A stretch of 64,000 nt of DNA from Phyto melanocephala (GCA_941918925.1 OW799236.1:86268213-86332212); one strand, 5' to 3'. Shown: positions 47,281 to 58,294, counted from the stretch's first letter. Made by a program: numbers and translations. Notes: a model not told the origin generated them from the letters alone.

Positions 47281-48199
47281 AAGGGTGATTTTAAAGCTAT
47301 TATTTTTTTGGCAACACTGGTTTAAACAGCTGACGCACGTTTCGTGTTTTGTTTCACAGTCAAACATCTTCAGTTTGGTCTATAATTTAACCATGAATCG
47401 TCTTATAAACGAACAACGCTTGCAAATTATTGAATTTTATTATCAAAATGCGTGCTCTGTTAAGAAAGTTCATCGCGCGCTTCTTATCGAAAAATTGTGT
47501 TCAGCGACGAAGCTCATTTTTGGCTCAATGGGTACGTTAATAACCAGAATTGTCGATTTTGGAGTGAAGATCAGCCAGAAGCATTGCAATAACTACCAAT
47601 GCATCCAGTTTGATGCGGTTTATGGGCTGATGGCATCATTGGACCGTACTTCTTCAAAGATGATGCGAATCGTAATGTAACTGTGAATGGTGAGCGCTAC
47701 CGTGAGATGATATCCAACTTTTTTTGCCCAAAATACAAGAGCTTGACTTGCATGACATGTGTTTTCAACAAGACGGTGCCACATGCCACACAGCACGCTT
47801 AACAATGGACTCATTGAGAGGCGAGTTCGGTGAACATTTTATTTTACATTCGGGACCGGTCAATTGGCCGCCTAGATCGTGCGATTTTACGCCTTTAGAC
47901 TATTTTTTGTGGGGCTATGTTAAAGCTCATGTCTATACACACATGTCTGCTTCAGTTAACGCATTGAAAGGCAACATTGAAGCATTTATTCATGAGATAC
48001 CGGCCGATATGTTGGAAAGAGAATGCCAAAATTGGACTAAGCGGATGGACCATTTGAGGCGCAGTCACGGTCAACATTTGAATGAAATAATCTTCTAACA
48101 TAAAATTATATGGACCATACTATCGATTCAAATAAAGATTTTTCTGAATTTTATGTGTTTTTTTTTTAACTTTCCTATAGCTCTTAAAAAATCACGCTT
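47281..48199 (+). mobile_element. Mariner-like element (rosa/DD41D type), internally deleted
   Basis: 919 bp bounded by AAGGGTGATTTTAAAGCTAT and the complement AGCTCTTAAAAAATCACGCTT, with TA on both sides (47279-47280, 48200-48201). It carries the transposase remnant described separately. Both ends are well preserved, so it could have been mobilised by a relative. Confidence 0.85.
47393..48098 (+). pseudogene. Mariner-like transposase, deleted and frameshifted
   Basis: ATG at 47393 starts MNRLINEQRLQIIEFYYQNA and CSVKKVHRALL, the first DNA-binding helices. The frame then jumps, apparently by a deletion of roughly 100 codons, to the catalytic core in another frame: VFSDEAHFWLNGYVNNQNCR (first Asp, about 47498-47560), a TAA at about 47590, YFFKDDANRNVTVNGERYRE, then KIQELDLHDMCFQQDGATCH (second Asp, about 47775) and PRSCDFTPLDYFLWGYVK. 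The last frame is open to 48098. The second Asp is 36 residues before SCD and 41 before PLD; the latter spacing matches the rosa-like DD41D group. The C-terminus looks complete. Confidence 0.82.
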
Positions 48200-48201
48200 T
48201 A

Positions 48202-49410
48202 TATATATAGGAAAAACAGTATCGGTTTTGAGTGTCAAACTCATTTCTAATCGTACAGTTTAGTTTTAAAAGTCAATTTTAATTAGCCATTCGATTGGCA
48301 CAGAATTTGATTGCCTATTTTAGTTACTTCAATTGCCTTTAAGAATTACTTCTCATAAAGAAATAAATAAAAAAGAAATTTCGTTAATCGAACAAACAAA
48401 AAGAGCTAGAATCTTTGGGAGCTAAAAATTTTATATCAGTGTGTTTCAAGGTAAAAATATTTGGAATAAATAGGGGGTTTGAGTTGCCTTTCACGTCCGT
48501 TTATCTTGAGAACATTTACAGCTGAGGTCTTAAAATTTTGTTATCAGTTATCAAATAGCGGGAATAAATCTTTAAATTTTGTTAGTTTATAAAAAATGTG
48601 TCTTTTTCACTCTTCCAGGGAACTTGCTTTTATTAATGTTCACAAAACCTCACCACCTTTTCGAAAAAATCTTAAATGTCAATCATTTGCTAATGTGAAA
48701 TCTAGTGAAGGTCATCATATGTGTTTGCTAAATAGACCTCTAAATACTCTATACCCCACAAACTAATGTACACTCTAGTTTCATTTTCTTATTTTATTTT
48801 TCATTCTTACTGACAAACCCCTTAATTAAAAGCTCGTTTTTCTTTATTTACAAAATATCGTAAATGAAAAAAATACAAAAAAAGCAATAAGAAATTACTT
48901 AGCGTTTTTCCACTTTATTCGTCGTATTACATTTGCCATTGATTACTTTTTAGTTATTTTGCCACTATTTATTAACAACAAAAAGGAACTCTTTCTCAAG
49001 TTAAACTAAAAGTAAAAATGAAGAAAATATTAAAAAAAAAATCACTGAAACATGAGAAACACATTTTCTCTAAAGTCGGAAATAAAAAAAAAATTGCCGG
49101 AAGTTGTTCGTTCTACTTAGTTGTATGCGACTGCACGTTGATGTAACTGTATGTTAGTGTTTGTGTATTTTCAAAGCACACAACTTACAATTACAATATG
49201 TGAGAAAGGAGGCAACTTGTTATAAAACTATGTTTAAAATTTTATTGTGCTACGTAGAGCAGAGTCGAGTAGAGCACTTAAGGTAAAGGCATTTAAGAAA
49301 GTAACATTTGTGGCTAGAGATGCATCTTAAACTGAAAGGGGATAATGATATGTTTTCTGTTTAACATTACCTGTTTTTGCTTGCCATTTTTTTTATTATT
49401 TTATATTAAA
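48202..49410. other. AT-rich stretch, no supported feature
   Basis: No coding region or transposon end recognised. Confidence 0.5.
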
Positions 49411-50126
49411 ACTAGAAAAGCCCGACGCGCGTTGCTACGCCCCTTAATGAATAAAAATGCATTCTGAATATGAATGTCAAGTGCAAAAAGCTAAAAATTA
49501 TAACTTTTTTAATAAGCGTGGCACTGCCCACTTTTCTAACCAAGAAATTGTATGGTCATGACAACTTAATATGTGTGCAAGGTTTCACAAAAATCGTTAC
49601 AGACCAAGTACCTCAAAATCATAATATTTTCTATGGGCATAGGCGTGGCCCTGCCCACTTTTCTTGTCACGAAATTATATAGTCATGATAGCTCAATATG
49701 TGTGTGCAAAGTTTCAGAAAAATCGATCTAGTGCAAGTAGCTGAAAAGGATAACTTCTTTTTTATGGGCGTGGCACTGCCCACTTTTCTAATCACGAAAT
49801 AATAGAGTCATGACAGCTTAATATGTGTGCAAAGTTTCAGAATAATCAGTCCAGTGCAAGCACCTCAAAATTTTTACTTTTTTATGGGCGTGGCCCCGCC
49901 CACATGTCATGACAGCTCAATATGTGTGCAAAGTTTCAGAAAAATCGGTCATGTGCAAGTAGCTAAAAATGATAACTAATTTTTTATGGGCGTAGCCACG
50001 CCCACTTTTTTCTACCCATAAACACTCCCTGGAATGTGTTTTACACACGAAACGGTTTTACAGTTTCGGAGTCTATAGCTAACACACACACACACACAGA
50101 GTTTCACTTTTATATATATAGATAGA
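49411..50126 (+). repeat. GGGCGTGGC tandem repeat element, copy 1
   Basis: Bounded by ACTAGAAAAGCCCGACGCGC and TATATATATAGATAG. Five units start near 49515, 49643, 49768, 49888 and 49990 (spacing 102-128 bp); each has ATGGGCGTGGC(A/C)CTGCCCAC, a palindrome-like core, then AATATGTGTGCAAAGTTTCA and AAAAATCG. The right edge has CACACACACAC. Non-coding; frames across it are by-products. An inverted copy lies at 15381-15915. Confidence 0.75.
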
Positions 50127-50381
50127 AGACAGATGTTCTTTGAAGATAATACTTATGTTTTATCCTCCCCAGGGATACGCACATGTATTTACCCAGGCTT
50201 GCATACTTGAGAATATTAACAATGTGTAACTAATGTACGTGTTATTTACAAAAGCATCTCAAGTGGTCTCTGACATTAAAAATAATATTTCAAATACATC
50301 CGTCATAGTTTCTGTGGGAAATGCTTTTTTAAGGATGTATCACCTTTAATAAATTTACGAAATAATAGTTCATTCATTTTC

Positions 50382-51555
50382 ATACCCACCACCAAAAAAA
50401 AAATAGTGTTGGGGTATATTCATTTTATCATTCCGTTTGTACAACTTTGAAATATCCATTTAAGACCCCATAAAGTACATATTTTCTGAGTCCTGGTTTC
50501 ATTTTAGGACGATCTAGCTATGTCCGTCAGTCTATCCGTCTATCCGTCTGTTGAAAGCACGGTAGAGCTCGAACCGAAAAAGTAAGGGGGCTCAAATTTT
50601 GCCAGAATATTTCTTATACACAAGATTTGTTTGTATTTGTCTTAAAAATGGGCTATTTCGGAATATTAAGAAGAAAGTTATATTTCAAAAGCAGGTAAAA
50701 AAACATGTCCTTCCAAAATCGAATAAAATGCAATTGTATCCAAACGCATTAACGTAGAGGGAGAAAGAGCGATAAGTGTATTTCCACAGTAAAAAAATAT
50801 CTTTGCCTCAAAATTGATCAAATTTATGCACTACGAAAGCAGTTATAGATCAAAATGAACGAAAATTTTTACCGCACAGTGTCTTTTTTGTGCCTTTTTA
50901 AAACGTAATAAAAATTACAAAATTAGATGTATGATTCTGAAATTTTGTCAACATTACTTTTTAGTCAAAGGCTTTGTACTAACGTAAAATAAATACAACA
51001 ACGTTTTATCTCAAATTCATATAATTTCTCTGTGAATAAAGATTTTGAAAGAATAAAGGACTCAATATTTAAATATCTGAGTGGAATTTATTGGCAGAAA
51101 CTATTTCGACACGCCTACTTTAACGCCCACTTTTCACGTAATCTACTATTAATGAAATTTAATAGCTCAAAAAACCGATAAAATTCGAGGTATGATGGTG
51201 AAATTTGCTACATATAGCTTCCTAGTCTATGTCATTGTTATGCCAGAAAATGAAGGCGACACGCCCACTTTAACGCCTACCTCCTGTTTAACACTTTATC
51301 TTAAATTTATATAATTTCTCTATGGACAAAGTTGTGAAAGGACTATATTGAAATATCTAAGTTTTATTTATTAGCAGAAACCATACTGACACGCCTACTT
51401 TAACGCCCATTTAAATTGAAAGACTAAATTTACGAAACTATTTTAAAAGCATATCGAAGTTATACAAAGAAAGTGATACATATTTTAGTATAAATAAATT
51501 ATTCCATAGTACTATAAATTGGTGGTAGGTATAAAAGATTCGGCTCTTACTTTTC
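50382..51555 (+). repeat. Family B hairpin-ended repeat
   Basis: Starts ATACCCACCACCAAAAAAAA, has TCATTCCGTTTGTACAACTT, GACCCCATAAAGTACATATT and three CTATCCGTC-like phrases, inverted TTTAACGCCCAC tandem units (51100-51420), and ends GGTGGTAGGTATAAAAGATT then CGGCTCTTACTTTT. One arm of the terminal hairpin is deleted. Confidence 0.75.
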
Positions 51556-52173
51556 ATCTTAACAACTTATTTCTTCCACCTATTTTATTTATATGAACTC
51601 CGAATTTCATAGATTCTGACAATAGAATAATTTTTTTTTATTGGTATTATTAAAAACCTTTTGAACTACGAGCGAACTCGAATTTTTGAGTCGGTCATCA
51701 AACTTTTATGACAATAAGAATTTGATGTAATAAAAGCGCATTGTGTGAACATTTTATCACACTGACTTTTAATATGTTTATGCTAAGGAGATTCTGCTAA
51801 CAAAACGTCACAATAACGGCTCCACGAAAAGCCCCCCAATGAAATAACGCCCAAACGAAAAATGAAATATTCCCCAAATTTTTTTCATACATTTTTGGGT
51901 GTTATTTCATATGAAATAACTCCCAATTTTTTTGGGCCGTCTTTCATTTTTTTTGGAAATTATTTCATTTCTCATTTGGGGTTTTCAAATTATGAAATAA
52001 TCTCCAATGAAATAACATCCAACAAATTTTTAAATTCGGGGCTTGTTTCATAGCGTGTATAATTTGGGTGATATTTCATTTTGTATTCGGGGGTTATTTC
52101 ATTTTTAAAGCTTTTGGTTTTGGGGGTGCTTTTAAATAAATTATATAAAAATAGGCCTTTTACAAGAAAACTT

Positions 52174-52425
52174 TAAGCCTGTGAGTATATTACAATATCT
52201 TTTTAAATACATAAATGATAACGTTCTGGATTTGGATGGTGCGACCTTCGTGACAAACTACGAAATAAGTCTACGGACGGCAATAATGATTGTTTTCCCT
52301 AAATCGAAAGTAATCGGTTGTTGGTTCCACTATTGCCAAGCAGTAAGGAGGTCCATAATAATAAAGTGTAACCAACTGGCAGCATTTGTACATACAACGT
52401 ATATTTTCTCCATTTTGATTTCATG
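52174..52425 (+). pseudogene. MULE transposase fragment
   Basis: The frame reads LQYLFKYINDNVLDLDGATF, VTNYEISLRTAIMIVFPKSK and VIGCWFHYCQAVRRSI. This resembles the MULE transposase core: a D-FE-like position followed by an A...FP...GC.FH..Q...R signature, as in the FLYWCH-associated MULEs of insects. TNYE replaces the usual TDFE, so an acidic catalytic residue may be Asn. Only about 80 residues remain; the first and last thirds are missing. Confidence 0.6.
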
Positions 52426-52548
52426 AGCAACCATTTGGTTTTTTTTACCATTTCTTACGTATAATGTATTAAGTTTATTATTTATGTATGTAGTACATGA
52501 AAATAATTTTTTGGTAGTTGGGTTTCAAAAATAAATATATTGGAAATA

Positions 52549-52815
52549 TTAAACAATTCTTTGTCCATACTTCCTCACATCTCCATTACAGAAAATTACT
52601 GCCTTCTTTACAATATTGTAACTATAATAACGTCTCCCATGAGTTGGATTTTCAAGCCATTCGTAAAGTTTTAGGATAGCTCGTTGGTGGCTGATCTGAT
52701 ATTGCTTCCATCGTATAAGGGAAATATACTGCACTAAACTTAGTTCATGAAGAAGACGCATGCGGGCCTCCACACAATTTATATCAATAAATTTGCGATT
52801 TTGCTGTTGGTCCAT
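52549..52815 (-). CDS. Hypothetical 88-residue frame inside the MULE
   Basis: Open on the strand opposite the transposase fragment, starting MDQQQNRKFIDINCVEARMR and containing RWKQYQISHQRAILKLYEWL and RRYYSYNIVKKAVIFC. Composition is protein-like (balanced charged and aromatic residues, few low-complexity runs), unlike chance frames nearby. I do not recognise it. It could be a second MULE gene, a captured host exon, or chance. No promoter or splice signal was identified. Confidence 0.35.
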   Translation of the reverse strand: MDQQQNRKFIDINCVEARMRLLHELSLVQYISLIRWKQYQISHQRAILKLYEWLENPTHGRRYYSYNIVKKAVIFCNGDVRKYGQRIV

Positions 52816-53126
52816 ATTGACTTCATGAAATCCTTAACGAATCTGACTCTTTTATGAATTTTGGGCATAATTTCATTTTTGTTGCTGATGGGGTTTATTT
52901 CATTGGGGGTTATTTCATTTTCATCATTGGGAGTTATTTCATATGAAATAACTCCCAAATATTGGGGGTTGTTTCGTGTTCGCTTTGGGGTTTATTTCAT
53001 TTATTTTTGGATGTTATTTCATTCACTGTTTTTGGGTGTTATTTCCAATTTTTTGGGGTTTACTTCATTGGGGATTGTTTCCTGGGCGTTATTTCATTGG
53101 GGGGCTTTTCGTGGAGCCACAATAAC

Positions 53127-53727
53127 TACCTAAACTATGGTATTTTTTATAGAGGCGAAGATCTTAAAATTGAAATTATTTAAATAATTTTAGACATTAA
53201 TGTTGAAATATAATTTCGAGCAAGTGTTTGCCACAGCAATAAAGAGTGAGTCAGAAAAGACTTGTAAAAAGCTAAATAGAACTTAAGCCGTTCAATATAA
53301 AAATTCTAAGGAATACGTGAATTTATTCATCAATCATCAAATTATTGGCGTATTACTCGGTATTTATAAATTTATCGATAATATAATAGGAAAATCTCCC
53401 TTTTAGGACGAGGTACTTCACTTACGCTTAAAATCGAACATATTCTGGAATACCTTCCTGTGTTTTCTAATTCTTTTTTTACAGGAGCCTATTAGCTTTC
53501 CACAAGCCGAAGTTCTGTACAGTTCGGAGGATTTGCCTCTCGTGGCACAAAATTGACATTGTTTTTTGAATACCACTCAAGCGCATTTTTTCCAAAGAGG
53601 CATTATGCCAAATCCGGCTAGAAATATAAGAGCTCTCTGTGCTATTCTAGGAATAGATAAAGTCGTTTTGGTAGACTCTACGTTTCATGGTAATCGTGAC
53701 AGATGGCCCAAAAAATTGTTTTTTGTA
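53127..53727. other. Unexplained stretch with exon-like segments
   Basis: A polypyrimidine tract and acceptor (TTCTTTTTTTACAG, ending about 53484) is followed by a frame EPISFPQAEVLYSSEDLPLV then AQN and a TGA at about 53555. A second frame, 53566-53727, reads TTQAHFFQRGIMPNPARNIR and on to the edge of the next repeat. The composition looks coding, but no family is recognised. Probably relics of a gene or transposon cut by the family A repeat. Confidence 0.3.
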
Positions 53728-54399
53728 CCCTTCACCTGTGGTGCACAAGGGTATATATAGCTTTGTCATTCCGTTTGTAATATCTACAATTTTCATTTCC
53801 GACCCCATAAAGTATATATTTTCTGAAAGCTTATGAATAGAGGAGTCGATTAAGCCCTCTCCGTCTGTCCGTGTGTTGGTTAAAATCAACTTTTAGAAGC
53901 AACTATATGTTTCTCAGATCTGTGTATGGTATCAATCTCTTGGAAATATCCAGGAACGAATCGCTATTGAAATTCAGCACAATCGCCCCATAACTTTCTG
54001 AGATATAAGCAAAAAACCACGACCACCTCGTTTTTTTCACAATTACAACAACAACATACATACATACTGGTTAGAGTAAACGTGGCATCGAATCCCAGCT
54101 GAGCCAAAAAAATTTTATTTTATTTTATTTAATATATTATTTATTTTTTATTATTTTTTTTTTATATATTTTTTTTTTAATTTTTTTAAAAAAATTTTTT
54201 AATTTTTTTTTTGTAATTTTTTTATTATTATTTTTTTTTTAATATATTTTTTTTTTAATATTTTTTTTTGTATGTTTTTACATGTACATACGTATTTTAT
54301 ATGAGATGAATGGTGATACAAACAATTGTTATTGCATGAATACACGTTGTGAAGGGTATATAAGATTCGGCACGGCCGAATATAGCACTGTTACTTGTT
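53728..54399 (+). repeat. Family A hairpin-ended repeat, complete copy
   Basis: Starts TGTACCCTTCACCTGTGGTG; ends ACGTTGTGAAGGGTATATAA, hairpin ATTCGGCACGGCCGAAT, ATAGCACTGTTACTTGTTTT. The middle has GAGTCGATTAAGCCCTCTCC, GACCACCTCG, the complement of the tRNA-like remnant (TCGAATCCCAGCTGAGCC) and a T-rich tract (54110-54275). The best-preserved copy for defining both ends. Confidence 0.85.
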
Positions 54400-55657
54400 T
54401 TTTTTTTTTTTTTTTGACACAACTGCAAATGGCTTGCCACACAAGAAATTTCTTGGGGAATTTTGTATATTTTTTTCTTAAATATTACTACATCCATCAG
54501 TCATATAAAAATCTTAGCCTGGAAGTTCTAAAATGTCTGCCAGCACATAAGTTACATTATCTACCATACAAAAGGTGTATTGTTTCTGGCTTATCATTCA
54601 TAGTCCTGTTACTCTACATATCTCCGAATAGGTAAAAAAGCATGAATTAGCTTGCCAATTAACATGTTCTTTTCATGAAATTTTTCGTTTGCCAAAGGTT
54701 TTTCCCAGTAATTTAACTGTATCACGCGAAGAGTGACATGTGGCACACAGTATCCTGCAGGATACTAATGCTTTGCAATCAAGGTACGAAAAAGTTATTG
54801 TTGTTGCTATTTCGATCAACGTTGACTAAAACGTTTTGTCCATCGACCAATGTTTTCCCCGGTCCATATTGCGCACTAAAGGGTTTTAGAATTATTTTCG
54901 CTATAAATGCGGCAATAATCTTTATTGACTTGCTTATTTAACAAAAAATATTTTTCACCCGATGCCCGATGAGTTTGTCGAATTGAACAATGATTCTTAA
55001 AATAAATTTTAACAATTTGATAAATAGCCTAACCAACTCAACCTCAAGACAAACAGGAACTGTTAAATCAGCTTTCACACATAACCGTGTTGCCAACTAA
55101 AATTTCCCTACATTTGAGAAAAACACGATTTATTATCCAACCTTTTCATAAAAAGGAATATAAGAGAGCACAGACGTAGTGAAAACTAAAATAGATACAG
55201 AACTTTGTTTAAAGAATCACTACAATTATCCGCCACTTTAATTTAAGTGGGATGTTACAGCGCCGTCTAGTGTAAATTATTTTTGTATTTTATTACAATA
55301 TCGGTGTTTTCACTGCTACACGGTCAGTATAACGTCGAAAATGAACATTGAACTCAAATTAAAAAATATCAGATTTGATTTTTACTTGCAGCGGCTCTGG
55401 TACGAGCCCGGAGCCAGTACTTTCTGAGTTTCTATGCATACTTAGTGTCTTAATCAAACAACGTATGAATAATCTTAGGTGGCAAACAAATTTGTTGCTA
55501 TTAGTTAAATCCTCTATTCTCGCACATTTACCCAATTGATAACCTATCGTAGAAGTTGTTTATAAAAACAAATTTAAACGAATTAAAGTAAAGACCGGCA
55601 ATTTGCATTAATTCTTATTTCTGGTGTACAATTTAAACGCAATATGTAAACATTATG
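54400..55657. other. Stretch without supported gene
   Basis: It holds the palindrome at 54749-54766 and a GC-rich inverted pair GGCTCTGG/CCGGAGCC at about 55392-55411. No recognisable coding region. Confidence 0.45.
54749..54766. repeat. Perfect 18-bp palindrome
   Basis: AGTATCCTGCAGGATACT is exactly self-complementary, without a loop. Function unknown. Confidence 0.8.
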
Positions 55658-56158
55658 AAGGGTCTGCCAAATAACTTTTTTTTTAAATGCTATAAAAAAA
55701 GTGTAGCTGCGGCTGTGTAGCACGTAGTGCCGTCCTGTTGAAACCAAATGTTGCCAATATCCTTCTCTTCAATTTTTGTGAACAAAAATTATTTAAACAT
55801 TGCCCGATAACGATCGCCATTGACTACGGCCACTCCTTGGTTATTTTCGAAGAAAAATAGCCCAATTATGCCTCAGTGTATGCGTTCGGGTTTTCTGTGC
55901 CCCAAATGCGACAATTTTGCTTGTTTACATACGCGCCAAGATTAAAATGAGCTTCATCTGAAAAGATGATTTTTTTGGCAAAATCGGCCAAAGTAATGTC
56001 GCAATATTTCCCAGCGTTGTTCAGGCGTATACACAACCATATTCGTTCAGCGGAAGGATAAAACTAATTATCTGTCAAATCAGACATGAGCTAAGTGTTA
56101 CCATTCACAAAATAAGCACTAGTTGAAACAAAAAAAAACGTAAGATGGCAGACCCTTT
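55658..56158 (-). mobile_element. Deleted mariner-like element, family M1 copy 3
   Basis: About 501 bp, orientation opposite to copies 1 and 2. Ends AAGGGTCTGCCA and TGGCAGACCCTT. On the minus strand it has MVVYTPEQRWEILRHY-like and then FAKKIIFSDEAHF, YVNKQNCRIWGTENP and a QQDGTTCYTA block. The junction between the N-terminal piece and the SDEAHF block is at the same point as in copy 1, so both descend from one deleted founder. Confidence 0.82.
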
Positions 56159-56267
56159 ATGTGTTGTAAAAAATTTAAAGAACTATTATAGAATCAGAGA
56201 ACGGTAGGTTATGAATTGGATAATTGTAACTAACCTTAACTAGACCATCTACACTGATAGAGTTTTG

Positions 56268-56328
56268 GTTTATTGTACATACATATGTGTATTGTACATA
56301 CATATGTTTATTGTACATACATATGTAC
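56268..56328. repeat. 20-bp tandem repeat, three units
   Basis: Units close to GTTTATTGTACATACATATG, followed by further CATACATA. Confidence 0.75.
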
Positions 56329-56336
56329 ATACATAT

Positions 56337-56379
56337 AAAAATGGCATTTAATTGCGTTGTTGTTTTAAATGCCATTTTT
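56337..56379. repeat. Perfect 15-bp hairpin
   Basis: AAAAATGGCATTTAA and TTAAATGCCATTTTT are exact complements around a 13-nt loop. The stem is too short to argue for a microRNA precursor. Confidence 0.7.
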
Positions 56380-56859
56380 CTACTACTCCATAGACGACAC
56401 TTGACGATATGAAATCATCATTATCATCAGCACATACATTAAAAAATAAAACTCGCAAACACCCACACATTAACACACATACAATCATGCACAAACTTTT
56501 GCTCACATTATAAAAACTCATAATGGAAGAATAGGAAAAAAAATCATAAAAAGAAACAATATTTTTTTAATGTAAATTCCAACGACACGAAACAGCAACA
56601 ACGATAACAAGTTAGAACGCTATATTTAGCCGTGCCGAATATGATAACACCATTCACCATCTTGTGACCACATCGTAGCTTAGCTAGATTTCAGATTTAA
56701 TATTATATGAGGGGGCTATTTATATATCGAAAACTGGCAACACCAATGTCAGTAGCTAAAATCTGGCAACACCATAATAAAGTTTGACATTTTTTAGCAT
56801 AAACGTACACACAACATTTTGATGACAAGTGGTATGGTTACAGTGGGTTCAGAAAACCA

Positions 56860-57235
56860 ATTTGACAAAAAAATGGAAATTTTAAGAGAAGGCTTTCTTT
56901 GGATTATTTTTCAACAAAAATGAGTCTATGAACTCAGTTCTTTTTATGGCGATAAAGCACAACCAAAAATCACAGTATACCGCTGGTATAGTGAATTCAA
57001 TCGTGATCGGAGTTCCGTCGCGATGAATTCCGTGAAGGTCGTCCAAAGTCGGTTGTTGTGCCAAAAAAATCGATGCAGTGCGTGAACTAATAACGTAAGA
57101 TCGTTATGTGACATATTGTGGAATAAAGGCATTATTGCACATTAGTTCCCCTTTATTTTAATGAATACTCAGTTGTAAAAAAACATTTGTTATCGTTGGA
57201 TACCCTGCGTCAAGTGGGGTAAGAAAATGACGACA
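56860..57235 (+). pseudogene. Mariner transposase, N-terminal DNA-binding part
   Basis: Read across several frameshifts: MEILREGFLWIIFQ, ELSSFYGDKAQPKITVYRWY and SEFNRDRSS (about 56935-57010), then a degraded FREGRPK segment, DAVREL, and CGIKALLHISSPL with ICYRWIPC (to about 57215). These are the two helix-turn-helix units of DD34D mariner transposases. The catalytic domain is missing. It is related to the copy at 61080-62040. Confidence 0.7.
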
Positions 57236-57283
57236 AAATAAATAAATAATAAAGCCATTTTCATTCAAAAATGTTTGTTATTA

Positions 57284-58196
57284 CAGTGCTGTCTGGGTAG
57301 AGTAGACTAATTTTTGCAGAGCGATTGTACTATACCCAGGTTGTTCACTAAAACAGGATTGAATTTTTTTTATCTAAAAAAAACAATTCATTTATTTTAA
57401 ACGCATTTATAGGTTATAAATTTGATTTATTTCCATGTAATACTGAAGCGTGACTTAAATCCTTCCAACCAGCCACAACTGGCATTGAAGCCGCCTTCAT
57501 TTTCCTGAATGTCCCTATGTAATACCTTTGCCTTTTCCTTAATCATATCGCCACTGACAGTAAAATTGTTCTGACGTTGTCTCATAAACCAGTTGTACAA
57601 AGCATTTTCCATGCAAGGAAACTCTCCTTTTTTAAGCGTCTTTTTTTTGGGCTCTAAATGTAAAGTTACCAATAAGCTTTATTACTCCGAGTTTCTTTTT
57701 ATTTATGCCAGAAATTGTCGATTTTGCAACGCTATAACGCTGTCCCAAAGATGTAACAATAGTACCTTTTTCAATTTCTTTTAAAATATCGCCTTTTTGT
57801 TTTAAGGATAAATGATTTCTTTTTTTCGAATCCATTTTTATGTAACAATTATATGACACCAATTATTCAAAAATTAACTTTGAGACACGACCTTATTGAA
57901 ACATGCGCGCAGACTTAAATAAATTAACACTTCATAGAATGCGTAATTGTGAGAGTAACTTGTCAACGTACTCTAAAAGAACCATTACTTTACCGTTAAT
58001 ATATATTCTCTTAAATTTTTATACTCTTTTTCATTGTTTTTCTCCTTCGCCAAACCTAAAAATTCACTATAAAGTATGTTCACTCTATAGAGGTTCATAA
58101 CAGTTCACTCTACAGAGTAGTCAATCTAAACATTATGGTGTTCACTTTAACGAGGTATTCATAGCATAGCGGGTTCACTCTACCCAGACAGCACTG
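57284..58196 (-). mobile_element. pogo/Tigger-like element, internally deleted
   Basis: 913 bp with 20-bp perfect ends CAGTGCTGTCTGGGTAGAGT and TA on both sides (57282-57283, 58197-58198). It carries the N-terminal half of a pogo-type transposase. The unusual phrase GTTCACTCTA is repeated near the right end (58078, 58103, 58173). Confidence 0.85.
57427..57835 (-). pseudogene. pogo-type transposase N-terminus, frameshifted
   Basis: From the ATG at 57835: MDSKKRNHLSLKQKGDILKE and GTIVTSLGQRYSVAKSTISG, a CENP-B/Psq-type helix-turn-helix. After a frameshift at an 8-base homopolymer (57641-57648), the second DNA-binding unit (HTH_Tnp_Tc5 type) follows: MENALYNWFMRQRQNNFTVS, KEKAKVLHRD and GGFNASCGWLEGFKSRFSI. 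The frame ends at 57427; the DDE catalytic domain is absent. An element keeping only the DNA-binding half could bind ends without cutting. Confidence 0.82.
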
Positions 58197-58294
58197 TATT
58201 TGCTATTCCTGAAATATTAAAAGTAGCCCTTGTACGACATTTTTCTTAATTATTAACGATGCCATCTGTTATTTTGAATTTTTACATTGTTATT

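Larger units (their letters stand above)
51818..53118 (+). mobile_element. MULE (Mutator-like) element with subterminal repeat arrays
   Basis: 1,301 bp. The terminal inverted repeats start GGCTCCACGAAAAGCCCCCC and remain identical for about 35 bp (through AATGAAATAACGCCCA). They continue as arrays of AATGAAATAACNCCCAA-type units, about eight to ten per side, partly inverted (TTATTTCATATGAAATAA on both sides). Exact 8-bp direct repeats ACAATAAC flank it (51810-51817, 53119-53126). The centre has a MULE transposase fragment and a minus-strand open frame. MULEs usually make 8-11 bp duplications, which fits. Confidence 0.82.

Noticed and set aside
49515..50010. CRISPR-like array of regularly spaced repeats
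   Set aside because: Units are 102-128 bp, the whole unit is repeated rather than a short repeat with unique spacers, and the DNA is clearly of animal origin.
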